DNA from: Pirellula staleyi DSM 6068
Lineage (GTDB): Bacteria; Planctomycetota; Planctomycetia; Pirellulales; Pirellulaceae
Length of the DNA: 64,000 nt
Direction: 5' to 3'
NCBI GenBank assembly: GCA_945875845.1
Contig: CAMCMB010000021.1
Location: 18,871-82,870 of the forward strand
A model generated the notes under the pieces. It did no database searches. It was not told the DNA's origin and saw nothing but the letters and a program-made list of their open reading frames with translations. The translations under genes and the position numbers were made by a program. Below, one piece after another: positions 27,294-36,005 of this stretch. Every line of letters begins with the position of its first letter. Positions within the stretch are counted from its first letter, which is position 1.

Positions 27294-29672
27294 GTGAAAA
27301 TTCGTGTAGAAAAAAAAATTGGCGATTCGATTTTGGCTTTCGAAACCGGTCAGCTTGCCAAGCAAGCGACCTCCTGTGTGCTCTGCCAGTACGGAGACAC
27401 CGTTGTCCTCAATGCGGTTTCGACCGGACCATCCCGTCCTGGAACCGATTTCTTTCCATTGACCTGTGATTATCGTGAACGGTTCGCGGCCGCAGGAAAA
27501 TTCCCCGGTGGTTTTTTGAAGCGTGAAACCCGCCCAACCACCAAAGAGACTTTGACTAGCCGCCTGATTGACAGGCCGATCCGTCCACTGTTTCCGGAAG
27601 GATTCCGCGATGATGTTCAAGTGCAATCGATTGTGCTCAGTAGCGATGTTCAGAACGACGCTGACGTTCTTGGGATGAACGGTGCAGCCTGTGCACTGTT
27701 TATCAGCTCGCTACCGTTCACAGGGCCTATCGCTTCAACGCGTGTGGGTCGAGTTGACGGAGCCTTTGTAGCGTTCCCGACCCATGCACAGCTCGAAGAG
27801 AGCGATCTCGATATGATCGTTTCCGCCAATGAGCGTGAAGTTGTCATGATCGAAGGCTTTGCTCAAGAGATGCCCGAAGCTGAAATGCTGGATGCAATTA
27901 AATTTGCTCACGGTATTTGTCGCGAAGTCATTTCATTGCAACGTGAGCTTTTCGAAAAGATCCAGCCTGTCAAGGTCAAGTACGAAATCCCGGATGACAC
28001 CGCATTGGTTGGTCAACTGCGATCCGCCTATTACGATCGATTCAAAGAAGCCAAGCAAACGGAAGGCAAGCAAGCACGCAACGATGCCTGCAACGTGCTT
28101 CGTCAAACGGCTCTGGCTGAAATGATTCCAGATGCGACCGCAGCAGGCGCTATGACCAAAGATACGCTCTATCGCGCCTGGCACACGCTTGAAAATCGAG
28201 TCGTTCGCGATTCCATTTTGGCCGGAATGCGAGCCGATGGACGAGATAGCAAGAGCCTTCGCAATATCCATTGCGAAACGGATTTGCTACCGCGAACCCA
28301 CGGCACAGCCCTTTTTCAACGGGGTGAAACTCAGGCCTTTGTCACCGTCACGCTCGGAACGCCTAGAGATGAACAACGTGTCGACGGCATGATGGATGAG
28401 TACTCCAAGAAATTCATGCTCGATTACAACTTCCCATCGTTTTCCGTCGGTGAATGCAAGCCGATTCGAGGACCTGGTCGACGTGAAATCGGTCACGGAA
28501 TGCTTGCGGAGCGTTCTTTGGAACCGATTTTGCCTGACCCAGATGACTTCCCTTACACCATTCGACTGATCAGCGACATTCTGGAAAGCAATGGTTCATC
28601 GTCGATGGCCAGCGTTTGCGGCGGTTGCCTGGCGTTGATGGCGGCTGGCGTTCCGATTACCAACCCAGTGGCAGGTATCAGCATCGGCTTGGTTCGCGAC
28701 CCGGACCAGTTCGTGCTGCTGACAGACATTCTTGGAGACGAAGATCACCATGGCGACATGGACTTCAAAATCTCTGGAACTCAAAATGGCATCACGGGCA
28801 TTCAACTCGACTTGAAGATCGATGGCATAAGCGAAGAGATCATTCGCTCATCGTTAAAGCAGGCCAAAGAAGCCCGCATGGAAATACTTCGCAAGATGTT
28901 GACATGCATTCCACGTCCTCGCAGCGAAACCAGTCGTTACGCACCTCGATTGCTCCGAACGAAGATTGATTCGGAAAAGATCGGCGCGCTAATCGGCCCT
29001 GGTGGAAAGAACATTCGTTCGATCCAAGAGGACACCGGAGCAACGATCGATGTCGATGACGAAGGAAACGTCACCGTCGCAAGCGCCAATTCCGAGTCGG
29101 CAAAGGCAGCGATGAATCGTGTCGAGGCATGCACGGCTACCGTTCAGATCGGGAAGATCTACGATGGTACGGTTTCCAGCGTTCGCGACTTTGGTGCGTT
29201 CGTCGAAATCCTTCCAGGCAAAGACGGTTTGTGCCACATCAGCGAACTTTCCAGTGGATACGTTCCAAGCGTGGACTCCGTATGCAAAGTCGGCGACACC
29301 ATGAAAGTGATTGTCATCGACATTGATGACCACGACCGTGTCAAACTTTCTCGCCGCCGCGCCTTGGAAGAACTCGGTATTGAAGATGAATTCGCAACAG
29401 CAGAAGATGCGGAAGGCGGAGAGCCACGCGAGGAAGGAGAAGTGGATCCAGATCGACCCTTCGAAGAACGTTCTGGTGATCGAAGCAGCAGCGGTAGCGG
29501 CAGTGGACGACCAAGATCGGATCGCGGCGGCGGCGGCGGTGGATTCCGCGGTCGTAGCGGTGGCGGTGGCGGTGGTGGTCGAAGCGGCGGCGGCGGAGGC
29601 AGAAGCGGTGGCGGCGGTGGCCGTAGCGGCGGTGGTGGTGGACGTAGCGGCGGAGGTGGTGATCGTCGCTAA
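27294..29672 (+). CDS. pnp: Polynucleotide phosphorylase with Gly/Arg/Ser-rich tail
   Basis: This 792-residue phosphorolytic 3'-5' exoribonuclease has two RNase PH domains (about 5-220 and 310-540, the second with 'ILGDEDHHGDMDFK'), a KH domain ('IGALIGPGGKNIRSIQ', about 560-610) and an S1 domain (about 620-692). After an acidic linker the last 60-70 residues are RGG-like and RSGGGGG repeats, which are absent from E. coli PNPase. The frame opens at 27264, but the GTG at 27294 fits the family start (KIRVEKKIG) and has AAGGAAG upstream. It forms a trimer and often joins RNA-degradation complexes. Confidence 0.96.
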   Translation: MKIRVEKKIGDSILAFETGQLAKQATSCVLCQYGDTVVLNAVSTGPSRPGTDFFPLTCDYRERFAAAGKFPGGFLKRETRPTTKETLTSRLIDRPIRPLFPEGFRDDVQVQSIVLSSDVQNDADVLGMNGAACALFISSLPFTGPIASTRVGRVDGAFVAFPTHAQLEESDLDMIVSANEREVVMIEGFAQEMPEAEMLDAIKFAHGICREVISLQRELFEKIQPVKVKYEIPDDTALVGQLRSAYYDRFKEAKQTEGKQARNDACNVLRQTALAEMIPDATAAGAMTKDTLYRAWHTLENRVVRDSILAGMRADGRDSKSLRNIHCETDLLPRTHGTALFQRGETQAFVTVTLGTPRDEQRVDGMMDEYSKKFMLDYNFPSFSVGECKPIRGPGRREIGHGMLAERSLEPILPDPDDFPYTIRLISDILESNGSSSMASVCGGCLALMAAGVPITNPVAGISIGLVRDPDQFVLLTDILGDEDHHGDMDFKISGTQNGITGIQLDLKIDGISEEIIRSSLKQAKEARMEILRKMLTCIPRPRSETSRYAPRLLRTKIDSEKIGALIGPGGKNIRSIQEDTGATIDVDDEGNVTVASANSESAKAAMNRVEACTATVQIGKIYDGTVSSVRDFGAFVEILPGKDGLCHISELSSGYVPSVDSVCKVGDTMKVIVIDIDDHDRVKLSRRRALEELGIEDEFATAEDAEGGEPREEGEVDPDRPFEERSGDRSSSGSGSGRPRSDRGGGGGGFRGRSGGGGGGGRSGGGGGRSGGGGGRSGGGGGRSGGGGDRR
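29520..29669 (+). repeat. In-frame RSGGGGG-coding tandem repeat in pnp
   Basis: GC-rich degenerate units of 18-21 bases coding Arg-Ser-Gly runs are repeated at least five times, together with a Gly-rich stretch. Because the codons differ between units, the repetition is conserved at protein level more than at DNA level. The opposite strand and other frames give spurious Thr/Ala- and Val/Ala-rich frames. Confidence 0.85.
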
Positions 29673-30191
29673 GCGTAATCGCTTGCTGAATGGACCCTCG
29701 TACTCGAGATTAGCATTGCTAACCGAGTACGAGAAAGCGAATAGCAGACTGCAGATTAGGAAGTGGTATGGGCGTCTCGCCCATGAATTCACGAGCGAGC
29801 ACGCTCGTGCCACGCGATGGTAACCCGACGCGTAAGGGCTTGTTGATTTAATGGTACGACGGACTTCCAAGTCCGTCGAATTCCCCATTGACGGACTTGG
29901 AAGTCCGTCATACTTCCCTTAACCAATAACGACTTCACTAAATCAACAAGCCGGTGAACGAGGGACTCTTTGCCCCTCATACACGTCTCGGGTTATGATA
30001 AAACCATAGCTTGGGTAAAGACTCATTAAATCAACAAGCCCATAAGCGAGGAGCCGACTGCGATCCCTCGCTCACCGAACTCGGGTTATCAATTCAAAGT
30101 CTCTCCGCGAAAGAACGCAGTTTTTGTGGAGCAAAAGACGATGATGTTTCGCCTTTCTGTGTGACTCACCGGACGGCTCGCGCCGTTCCGC
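29673..30191. repeat. Gap with repeat cluster C4 + B4 + F + E1
   Basis: This is the convergent gap between pnp and the FKBP gene. C4 (29763-29815) has ATGGGCGTCTCGCCCAT and ACGAGCGAGCACGCTCGT. B4 (29844-29946) is almost identical to B1 in the same orientation. An F-type hairpin is at about 30032-30075 (AGCGAGGAGCCGACTGCGAT, then CCCTCGCT). E1 (30166-30194) is CACCGGACGGCTCGCGCCG plus TTCCGCT and overlaps the 3' end of the FKBP gene by a few bases. No gene is supported. Confidence 0.85.
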
Positions 30192-30614
30192 TCAGTTGCT
30201 TGCGACGACTTTGTAAAGTTCGACGATAAAGTGAAGATTTGCCTTGGGAGGGATAGGACCGCCGGGTGTTCCGTGTTCGCCATAGCCAAGTTGATAAGGA
30301 ATCTCTAGCTCGATCATTCCTCCTTCACCAATCAATTGCATACCTTCCGTCCAGCCAAGAATAACTTGGTTTAGTCCAAACGAAATCGTCTCGTTGCGGC
30401 GGTAGGAGCTGTCGAAAATAGAATGGTCGTCCAGCCACCCTTTGTAGTGGACAGTCACTTTATCCCTGGATTTGGGTTTCTTTCCGTCACCTGTTCGGAG
30501 AATTCGGTACTTGAGTCCAGATTCGGTTTCGGTAAAGGTCGTGCTCGCAGCGGCATCGACGCTTCCAGGTGCAACCATTTCTTGTGAATCTTCTGGCCCG
30601 GGCTTGAGTGACAT
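30192..30614 (-). CDS. FKBP-type peptidyl-prolyl cis-trans isomerase
   Basis: The 140-residue protein is a single FKBP domain (about residues 30-137) with 'KVTVHYKGWLDDHSIFDSSY', 'VILGWTEGMQLIGEGGMIELEIP', 'LGYGEHGTPGGPIPPKANLHF' (quoted in parts) typical of the fold and active-site pocket. It catalyses proline isomerisation during folding. There is no signal peptide, so it is probably cytoplasmic. The N-terminal 28 residues are low-complexity and acidic. The stop codon overlaps repeat E1, suggesting that insertion or expansion of E1 reached the coding end. Confidence 0.92.
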   Translation of the reverse strand: MSLKPGPEDSQEMVAPGSVDAAASTTFTETESGLKYRILRTGDGKKPKSRDKVTVHYKGWLDDHSIFDSSYRRNETISFGLNQVILGWTEGMQLIGEGGMIELEIPYQLGYGEHGTPGGPIPPKANLHFIVELYKVVASN

Positions 30615-30755
30615 GACTGCTATTTCGCTTTCTAAGAATTAGATTCGGATGGAAGAGCACAATGTAACCCCAGATCGATTTGAGAGGAACGACCGGGAAA
30701 TTGTATCTGTCAGCGTGAGCGTTCAAAGCGTATACTGCTCCGTTGAGATTGGTAG

Positions 30756-31832
30756 ATGGCAAGTTGTATTTCTACCGCAAACCACATAGCCAAACGATTT
30801 ATGACTTTGCAGCCCATTTTTTCCGTCGCCGACGCCACTCTACCTTACTACGTCGGGATAGACGTTGGTGGCACGGGAATCAAGATTGGAGTGGTTGACG
30901 ATGAAGGCAAAACGCTTGGATTTAACTCCATTCCAACCGAAGAGGCTCGCGGACCTGCGGATGCCATGCGGCGAGTCGCCGAATGCTCAGTGGCCCTGCT
31001 CCGCTCGCTCGATATTGACTTGAAATCCGTAGGCAGGGTCGGTTTGGGAACGCCTGGCAGTCAAGATATTCCGAAAGGGATGCTCATTGAACCGCCGAAT
31101 CATCCCCATTGGCATCATTTTCCAATTGTGAAATGTTTGGAGGATGCGATCGGCTTACCGGTGTCGTTTGCCAACGATGCCAACGCAGCCGCATTTGGGG
31201 AGTTCTGGGTTGGAACGGGCAAGATTTACAGCAGTATGGTTCTGCTGACGCTCGGGACTGGAGTCGGTGGTGGGATCATCATCGACAACCAGCTTGTTGT
31301 CGGACAAAACAGTTTCGGCGGCGAATGTGGCCATATGATTATCGATCCTCGACCGGATGCACGGCTTTGCGTATGGGGTGGTGGACGTGGGCATTTGGAA
31401 GCCTATGCGAGCGCTAGCGCAGTGGCTCAACGTGCGGTCGAAGAATTGCAAGCAGGGGCGGTCAGTTCGCTTGCCAAGGATATGGATAAATTGACCACTC
31501 GGATGATCTATGAAGCGGCCGTGACGGGCGACGCATTCAGTCTCAAAATAATCGATGAGACGGCGGATTATTTGGCCTTGGGAATTGCGACCCTTGTTCA
31601 CACGTTGGATCCGGGTTTAGTCGTTTTAGGTGGCGCCATGAATTTCGGTGGCAAAAATTCGCTGGTTGGCATGCGATTCTTGACGAGGATCGAGCAGACA
31701 TTCCGAGAACGCAGTTTTGAATACGTTGCAAGCGGTACAAAAATCGATTTTGCTTCGTTGGGAGGTGACGCAGGTTATCTCGGCGCAGCCGGAGTCGCAC
31801 GAATGGATTTCCAGAAATCAAAAGTTACCTAG
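30756..31832 (+). CDS. ROK family sugar kinase, probably glucokinase
   Basis: The 358-residue protein has the ROK phosphate motif 'GIDVGGTGIKIGVVDD', the sugar-binding 'FANDANAAAFGEFW' and 'TLGTGVGGGIIID', and 'GGECGHM'. The zinc-cysteine block expected as CxCGxxGCxE reads CVWGGGRGHLE (Cys205 to Glu215), so two of the three cysteines appear replaced. It probably phosphorylates glucose or an N-acetylated sugar. Two ATGs are possible: 30756, and 30801 (MTLQPIF), the latter nearer the homology. It is divergent from the FKBP gene and precedes lepA by about 40 bases. Confidence 0.9.
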   Translation: MASCISTANHIAKRFMTLQPIFSVADATLPYYVGIDVGGTGIKIGVVDDEGKTLGFNSIPTEEARGPADAMRRVAECSVALLRSLDIDLKSVGRVGLGTPGSQDIPKGMLIEPPNHPHWHHFPIVKCLEDAIGLPVSFANDANAAAFGEFWVGTGKIYSSMVLLTLGTGVGGGIIIDNQLVVGQNSFGGECGHMIIDPRPDARLCVWGGGRGHLEAYASASAVAQRAVEELQAGAVSSLAKDMDKLTTRMIYEAAVTGDAFSLKIIDETADYLALGIATLVHTLDPGLVVLGGAMNFGGKNSLVGMRFLTRIEQTFRERSFEYVASGTKIDFASLGGDAGYLGAAGVARMDFQKSKVT

Positions 31833-31873
31833 TGCGCCTTCAAGTGGTTTAGATCAATTTTCAGGACTCATTC

Positions 31874-33718
31874 ATGATAACAAGCAACGTCGGTACTAAA
31901 TTCGATGGGGAAATCCCATTGGATCGCGTTCGCAACTTTTGCATCATTGCACATATCGACCACGGCAAGAGCACCTTGGCCGATCGGCTTTTGGAGCGCA
32001 CCGGTACTGTCGCAATTCGAAAGATGAAAGAGCAGTTGCTAGACGGAATGGACCTTGAACGTGAACGCGGAATCACGATCAAAGCCAAAGCGGTCGCGCT
32101 CAATTACTTGTACAAAGGCTTGGTTTACGAACTGAATTTGATCGACACTCCCGGCCACGTCGACTTTCAGTACGAAGTCTCGCGCTCCTTGACGTGTTGC
32201 GAAGGAGCACTGCTGCTCGTCGACTCGTTCCAAGGGGTCGAAGCACAAACGGTGGCAAACGCGTACGCAGCCATGAATCACAACCTTAAAATCATTCCGG
32301 TCATCAACAAGATTGACTTGATGCATGCACGCGTCGACGAGGTCACCGAAGAAATGCATCAAGTGCTGGGGATTGATCCCGACGAAATCGTCAAATGCTC
32401 TGGGAAAGCAGGGATCGGCATCGACGAGTTGTTGCAGGCGATTATCGAACGAATTCCAGCTCCCAAAGATAACCAAAGCGACTCGCTCCGCGCGATGGTG
32501 TTCGATTCGCATTACGATGACTACCGAGGCGCTATCACCTATGTTCGTCTCATGGATGGCGAAGTCAAACGAGGCTCCAAAGTCCGGTTTCTCGGTGCTG
32601 GCGTGAACTACGAGGTGCTCGAATTAGGGCAATTCGTTCCGGAACGCAAACCCGTGGACAAACTGAGATCCGGCGAAGTCGGTTATTTGATCTGTAACAT
32701 CCGTTCGCTCAAGGATGTTCGTATCGGCGATACCGTAGCGATGGCCAACGACGAGAAAGCGGTTGCGCTAGAAGGCTACAAACCGCCTATGCGCATGGTG
32801 TATTGCGGGTTGTATCCCAGCGACGGTCAAGAGTTTACCGAGTTGCGAGATGCCCTTGAAAAACTAGCCATTAACGACCCCTCGTTTGAATTTGCACCCG
32901 AATCGAGTGAAGCGTTAGGGTTCGGTTTCCGTTGTGGCTTTCTGGGCTTATTGCATATGGAAATCATCCAGCAACGGCTTGAGAACGAATGCAATATCGA
33001 TCTGGTCCAAACCGCTCCGAACGTGACTTACGAGATTATCAAACGCGATGGAACGAAAATGGAAATCCATCGCCCGCAGGAAGTACCGGATTCAGGCGAT
33101 ATCGAAGAGTTTCGACAACCCATTGTGCGAGTGAACTTCGTCCTCCCCATCGAGTACATCGGGGCTGTGATGAAACTGAGCCAAGATAGGCGAGGTGTAC
33201 TGAAAGGCAATGAATATTTGTCGGCCACACGCGCTCTTGTTTCGTATGAACTCCCTCTGGCCGAGGTCATTTACGATCTGCACGACAAACTCAAGAGCGT
33301 AACTCGCGGCTACGGAACCATGGACTACGAAGTCGTCGGCTACGCTTCAGCAGATCTTGTTCGTATGGATATCATGGTCAATGGAAAACGGGTCGACGCT
33401 CTTAGCGTGATTTGCGACAAGGCAGACTCGGATCGACGAGGGCGGGCCGTCGTCAAAAAGCTTAAAGAAGAAATAGATCGCCACATGTTTGAAGTCGCGG
33501 TTCAAGCGGCTATTGGCGCCCGTATCATCGCTCGCGAGACCGTTCCCGCCATGCGCAAGAACGTGACCGCCAAGTGTTATGGCGGAGACATTTCTCGCAA
33601 AAAGAAACTCTGGGCGAAGCAAAAAGAAGGCAAGAAGCGAATGAAATCCATCGGTTCCGTCGACATCCCTCAAAAAGCCTTCATGGCAATTCTCGAGACG
33701 GGTGCCGACAACAAGTAA
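31874..33718 (+). CDS. lepA: Elongation factor 4 (LepA), ribosomal back-translocase GTPase
   Basis: The 614-residue translational GTPase has the P-loop 'AHIDHGKSTLADRLL', 'DTPGHVDFQYEVSR' (G3) and 'NKIDL' (G4). The EF-G-like domains and the LepA-specific C-terminal domain ('AVQAAIGARIIARETVPAMRKN' in part, and 'KKKLWAKQKEGKKRMK') follow. Its length is close to the usual 600 residues. It remodels stalled or elongating ribosomes and affects 30S biogenesis. It starts 41 bases after the ROK kinase and ends 48 bases before ruvB, so an operon is likely. Confidence 0.97.
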   Translation: MITSNVGTKFDGEIPLDRVRNFCIIAHIDHGKSTLADRLLERTGTVAIRKMKEQLLDGMDLERERGITIKAKAVALNYLYKGLVYELNLIDTPGHVDFQYEVSRSLTCCEGALLLVDSFQGVEAQTVANAYAAMNHNLKIIPVINKIDLMHARVDEVTEEMHQVLGIDPDEIVKCSGKAGIGIDELLQAIIERIPAPKDNQSDSLRAMVFDSHYDDYRGAITYVRLMDGEVKRGSKVRFLGAGVNYEVLELGQFVPERKPVDKLRSGEVGYLICNIRSLKDVRIGDTVAMANDEKAVALEGYKPPMRMVYCGLYPSDGQEFTELRDALEKLAINDPSFEFAPESSEALGFGFRCGFLGLLHMEIIQQRLENECNIDLVQTAPNVTYEIIKRDGTKMEIHRPQEVPDSGDIEEFRQPIVRVNFVLPIEYIGAVMKLSQDRRGVLKGNEYLSATRALVSYELPLAEVIYDLHDKLKSVTRGYGTMDYEVVGYASADLVRMDIMVNGKRVDALSVICDKADSDRRGRAVVKKLKEEIDRHMFEVAVQAAIGARIIARETVPAMRKNVTAKCYGGDISRKKKLWAKQKEGKKRMKSIGSVDIPQKAFMAILETGADNK

Positions 33719-33766
33719 AACCGGATTGAGCCAAGCGACAGAGCGTACGATAGAACGGAGTGCAAG

Positions 33767-34867
33767 ATGGTTCGGGAACGAAAAATAGTGGCAAGGTCGC
33801 CGGACGACGACGACGATGACGACGACGGAAAAAAGAACGACGGCAAAAAGAATGGCAAGACGGACGGCGGCGAAACTGCGGGCATGGTTAGCAGTCCGAA
33901 CGCAATCCCCACTGGCGAGAACGACTCAGCGCTTCGTCCCAAGCGCATATCGGATATGGTCGGGCAAACCGAAGTGATGGATGTCATACGGATCGCCATG
34001 GATGCGGCCAAAAAGCGTAACGAGCCGTTGGGACATATTCTGTTTGATGGTCCACCTGGCTTGGGCAAAACGACATTAGCAACTTGCATCCCGCGCGAGA
34101 TGGGGGTCAAAGTCGATATGACTAGCGGCCCCGTTCTTAAAGCTCCCAAAGAAATGATCCCCTACTTGACCAACCTTGAGCACGGTTCGGTGCTCTTTAT
34201 CGACGAAATCCACAGACTACCCAAACCGGTCGAGGAATTCCTCTACACCGCCATGGAAGACTTTCGCATCGACATCATTCTCGGAGAAGGGGTCAACGCT
34301 CGAACGCTTAATTTGCAGTTGCAACAATTCACTTTGATTGGCGCGACGACGCGTGCAGGCATGCTTAGTGCACCGCTTCGGGATCGTTTTCACATTCGGC
34401 AGCACTTGGGGTATTACTCGCAAGATGAGCTCGTAGAAATTTTGTCGCGCAACGCAACGAAACTAAACGTCCACTTGAACGCCGATGCGGCCGAAGAAAT
34501 CGCCAAGCGAGCACGCGGAACCCCTCGGATCGCGAACAATCGCTTTCTTTGGGTCCGCGATTTTGCGATGAGCAAATCGGATGGTCGAGTGACTTTGGAT
34601 ATGGCGCAGCGAGCGCTCGCGATGATGGGCATCGACGATGTGGGGTTGGACAAGCAAGACCGTCGCTACCTCGAAACTCTGATTCGAGTCTTTCACGGAG
34701 GCCCAGCAGGCGTGGAAGCCATAGCTCACACGATGAGTGTATCGTCGGACACGCTGGAGGACGAGGTTGAGCCGTTTCTGTTGCGGAGCGAGTATCTGAT
34801 TCGCACGCAACGTGGACGGTGCGCGACCACAAAAGCGTTCGCCTTGCTCAACATGAGCTCGCGTTAG
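33767..34867 (+). CDS. ruvB: Holliday junction branch migration helicase RuvB, with acidic N-terminal extension
   Basis: This AAA+ motor of the RuvAB complex has 'GPPGLGKTTLA' (Walker A), 'LFIDEIHRLPKPVEE' (Walker B), 'GATTRAGMLSAPLRDRF' (sensor 1) and a C-terminal winged helix ending 'LIRTQRGRCATTKAF'. The length of 366 residues exceeds the usual 330-350 because of about 50 extra N-terminal residues that include eight consecutive Asp and a Lys/Asn/Asp-rich stretch. An internal ATG at residue 40 could give a shorter form. ruvA and ruvC are not in the window. Confidence 0.95.
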   Translation: MVRERKIVARSPDDDDDDDDGKKNDGKKNGKTDGGETAGMVSSPNAIPTGENDSALRPKRISDMVGQTEVMDVIRIAMDAAKKRNEPLGHILFDGPPGLGKTTLATCIPREMGVKVDMTSGPVLKAPKEMIPYLTNLEHGSVLFIDEIHRLPKPVEEFLYTAMEDFRIDIILGEGVNARTLNLQLQQFTLIGATTRAGMLSAPLRDRFHIRQHLGYYSQDELVEILSRNATKLNVHLNADAAEEIAKRARGTPRIANNRFLWVRDFAMSKSDGRVTLDMAQRALAMMGIDDVGLDKQDRRYLETLIRVFHGGPAGVEAIAHTMSVSSDTLEDEVEPFLLRSEYLIRTQRGRCATTKAFALLNMSSR

Positions 34868-34878
34868 GAAGGGCGAAT

Positions 34879-34951
34879 TTCACCTACCACTTGTGTAACC
34901 ATTCTCTTTGGATCTTGCTCCCCTCGCCCTCACGAGAACATCGTAGGTGAA
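34879..34951. terminator. Inverted repeat between convergent ruvB and inositol-phosphatase-like gene
   Basis: TTCACCTAC at 34879-34887 is matched by GTAGGTGAA at 34943-34951, 9 perfect pairs (more with flanking AAT/ATT) around a 55-base loop. It occupies nearly the whole 88-base convergent gap. It may be a bidirectional 3'-end structure; there is no U tract. Confidence 0.45.
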
Positions 34952-34955
34952 TTCT

Positions 34956-35753
34956 TTACGCCAAATCCTGGCACAGTTTTTCCCAATGAGGAGCCAGGAT
35001 GCTCAACGCTTGCGGATGGAGTCGCCCGTTGGTGGCGCAGATGCTGCTAGAACGATGCAATGGCAATGGCATGTTGTTGCAGTCGGTGGCTTTCCCGCCA
35101 GCTTCGGTTAGAAAAAGCTGCCCAGCGGCATAGTCCCAGGGGTGCAATTTGTACTCAAAGAACAGGCCATATTGGCCGCATCCTAAATTGCAAAGATCCA
35201 GTGCTGCAGCTCCGAAGCGTCTCATGCCATGAATGTTGTTGCGAAAGAAATCGCCAATGGTATCTAAGGTCGCTTCCATCATACGGCCTCGATCGTAGTA
35301 GAATCCGCAAACGATCATGGCTTCGTCCATTCGCTCGGCTTTCTCGACCGACTGTCGAATCCCATCGTGCCATGCGCCTTGATTTCGAACCGCCACATAC
35401 CAGTCGTCGGTGATCGGGTTGCACACAATTCCCAATTCCGGTTGGCCCGCATGGTAATATGCAACCGAAATCGCGAAATGCGGAATGCCGTGCATGAAGT
35501 TGCTTGTGCCGTCGAGGGGATCAATAATCCAAAGGTCCGTTGCGTCGGCGCGATCGCTGTGCGACTCTTCGGAGATGATCGCATGCTCTGGGAATTGCTG
35601 TTGGATCGTTCGGACGATCTCGCGTTCGGAATCCAAGTCGGCTTGCGTGACAAAGTTTGCGGTTCCCTTGGTTTCGATTCGAACTTTGGTTTTATAGCGA
35701 TCTCGGAGAATTTGGATTGCGCTGGCAACAGCCGAGATTGCCGTCGGGAGCAT
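34956..35753 (-). CDS. Inositol monophosphatase family protein (SuhB-like)
   Basis: The 265-residue protein has the metal-binding motifs of the family: 'EESHS' (Glu of site 1), 'WIIDPLDGTSNFMHGIPHF' (DPLDGT) and the C-terminal 'LHPWDYAAGQLFLTEAGG'. It is a Mg-dependent, Li-sensitive phosphomonoesterase that may act on inositol phosphate or PAP-like substrates, or work as the SuhB transcription-associated factor. The frame opens at a TTG at 35798; the ATG at 35753 (MLPTAISAVAS) gives the usual length. The substrate cannot be decided. Confidence 0.92.
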   Translation of the reverse strand: MLPTAISAVASAIQILRDRYKTKVRIETKGTANFVTQADLDSEREIVRTIQQQFPEHAIISEESHSDRADATDLWIIDPLDGTSNFMHGIPHFAISVAYYHAGQPELGIVCNPITDDWYVAVRNQGAWHDGIRQSVEKAERMDEAMIVCGFYYDRGRMMEATLDTIGDFFRNNIHGMRRFGAAALDLCNLGCGQYGLFFEYKLHPWDYAAGQLFLTEAGGKATDCNNMPLPLHRSSSICATNGRLHPQALSILAPHWEKLCQDLA

Positions 35754-36005
35754 CGGATGCTCGCACGAAGTCCGTATCCATTCATTCTGATTGTGCAAGT
35801 AAGCTACCCATCCCGTTCATGTCATTAAAAGAATCGATCGATTTTTCGATCGTTATTCTACCCGATCAACCGTTTCGTCCGCTTGAAAGGGAGAATGGTG
35901 CCGTCCAGCCTGTTTTGGAGCAGCAACTTCTCAAGGTCCTATAGTGCCACAAACGTTTCGCATATTTTTGCTTGGAAAGTATCATTCGACCATTGAGGTC
36001 ATACC

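Noticed and set aside
29311..29823. 170-residue Val/Ala-rich frame
   Set aside because: A +1 shadow of the pnp tail running into repeat C4.
28989..29888. 299-residue minus-strand frame rich in Thr and Ala
   Set aside because: It is antisense to the S1 domain and the RSGGGGG tail of pnp; the bias mirrors the Gly/Arg codons.
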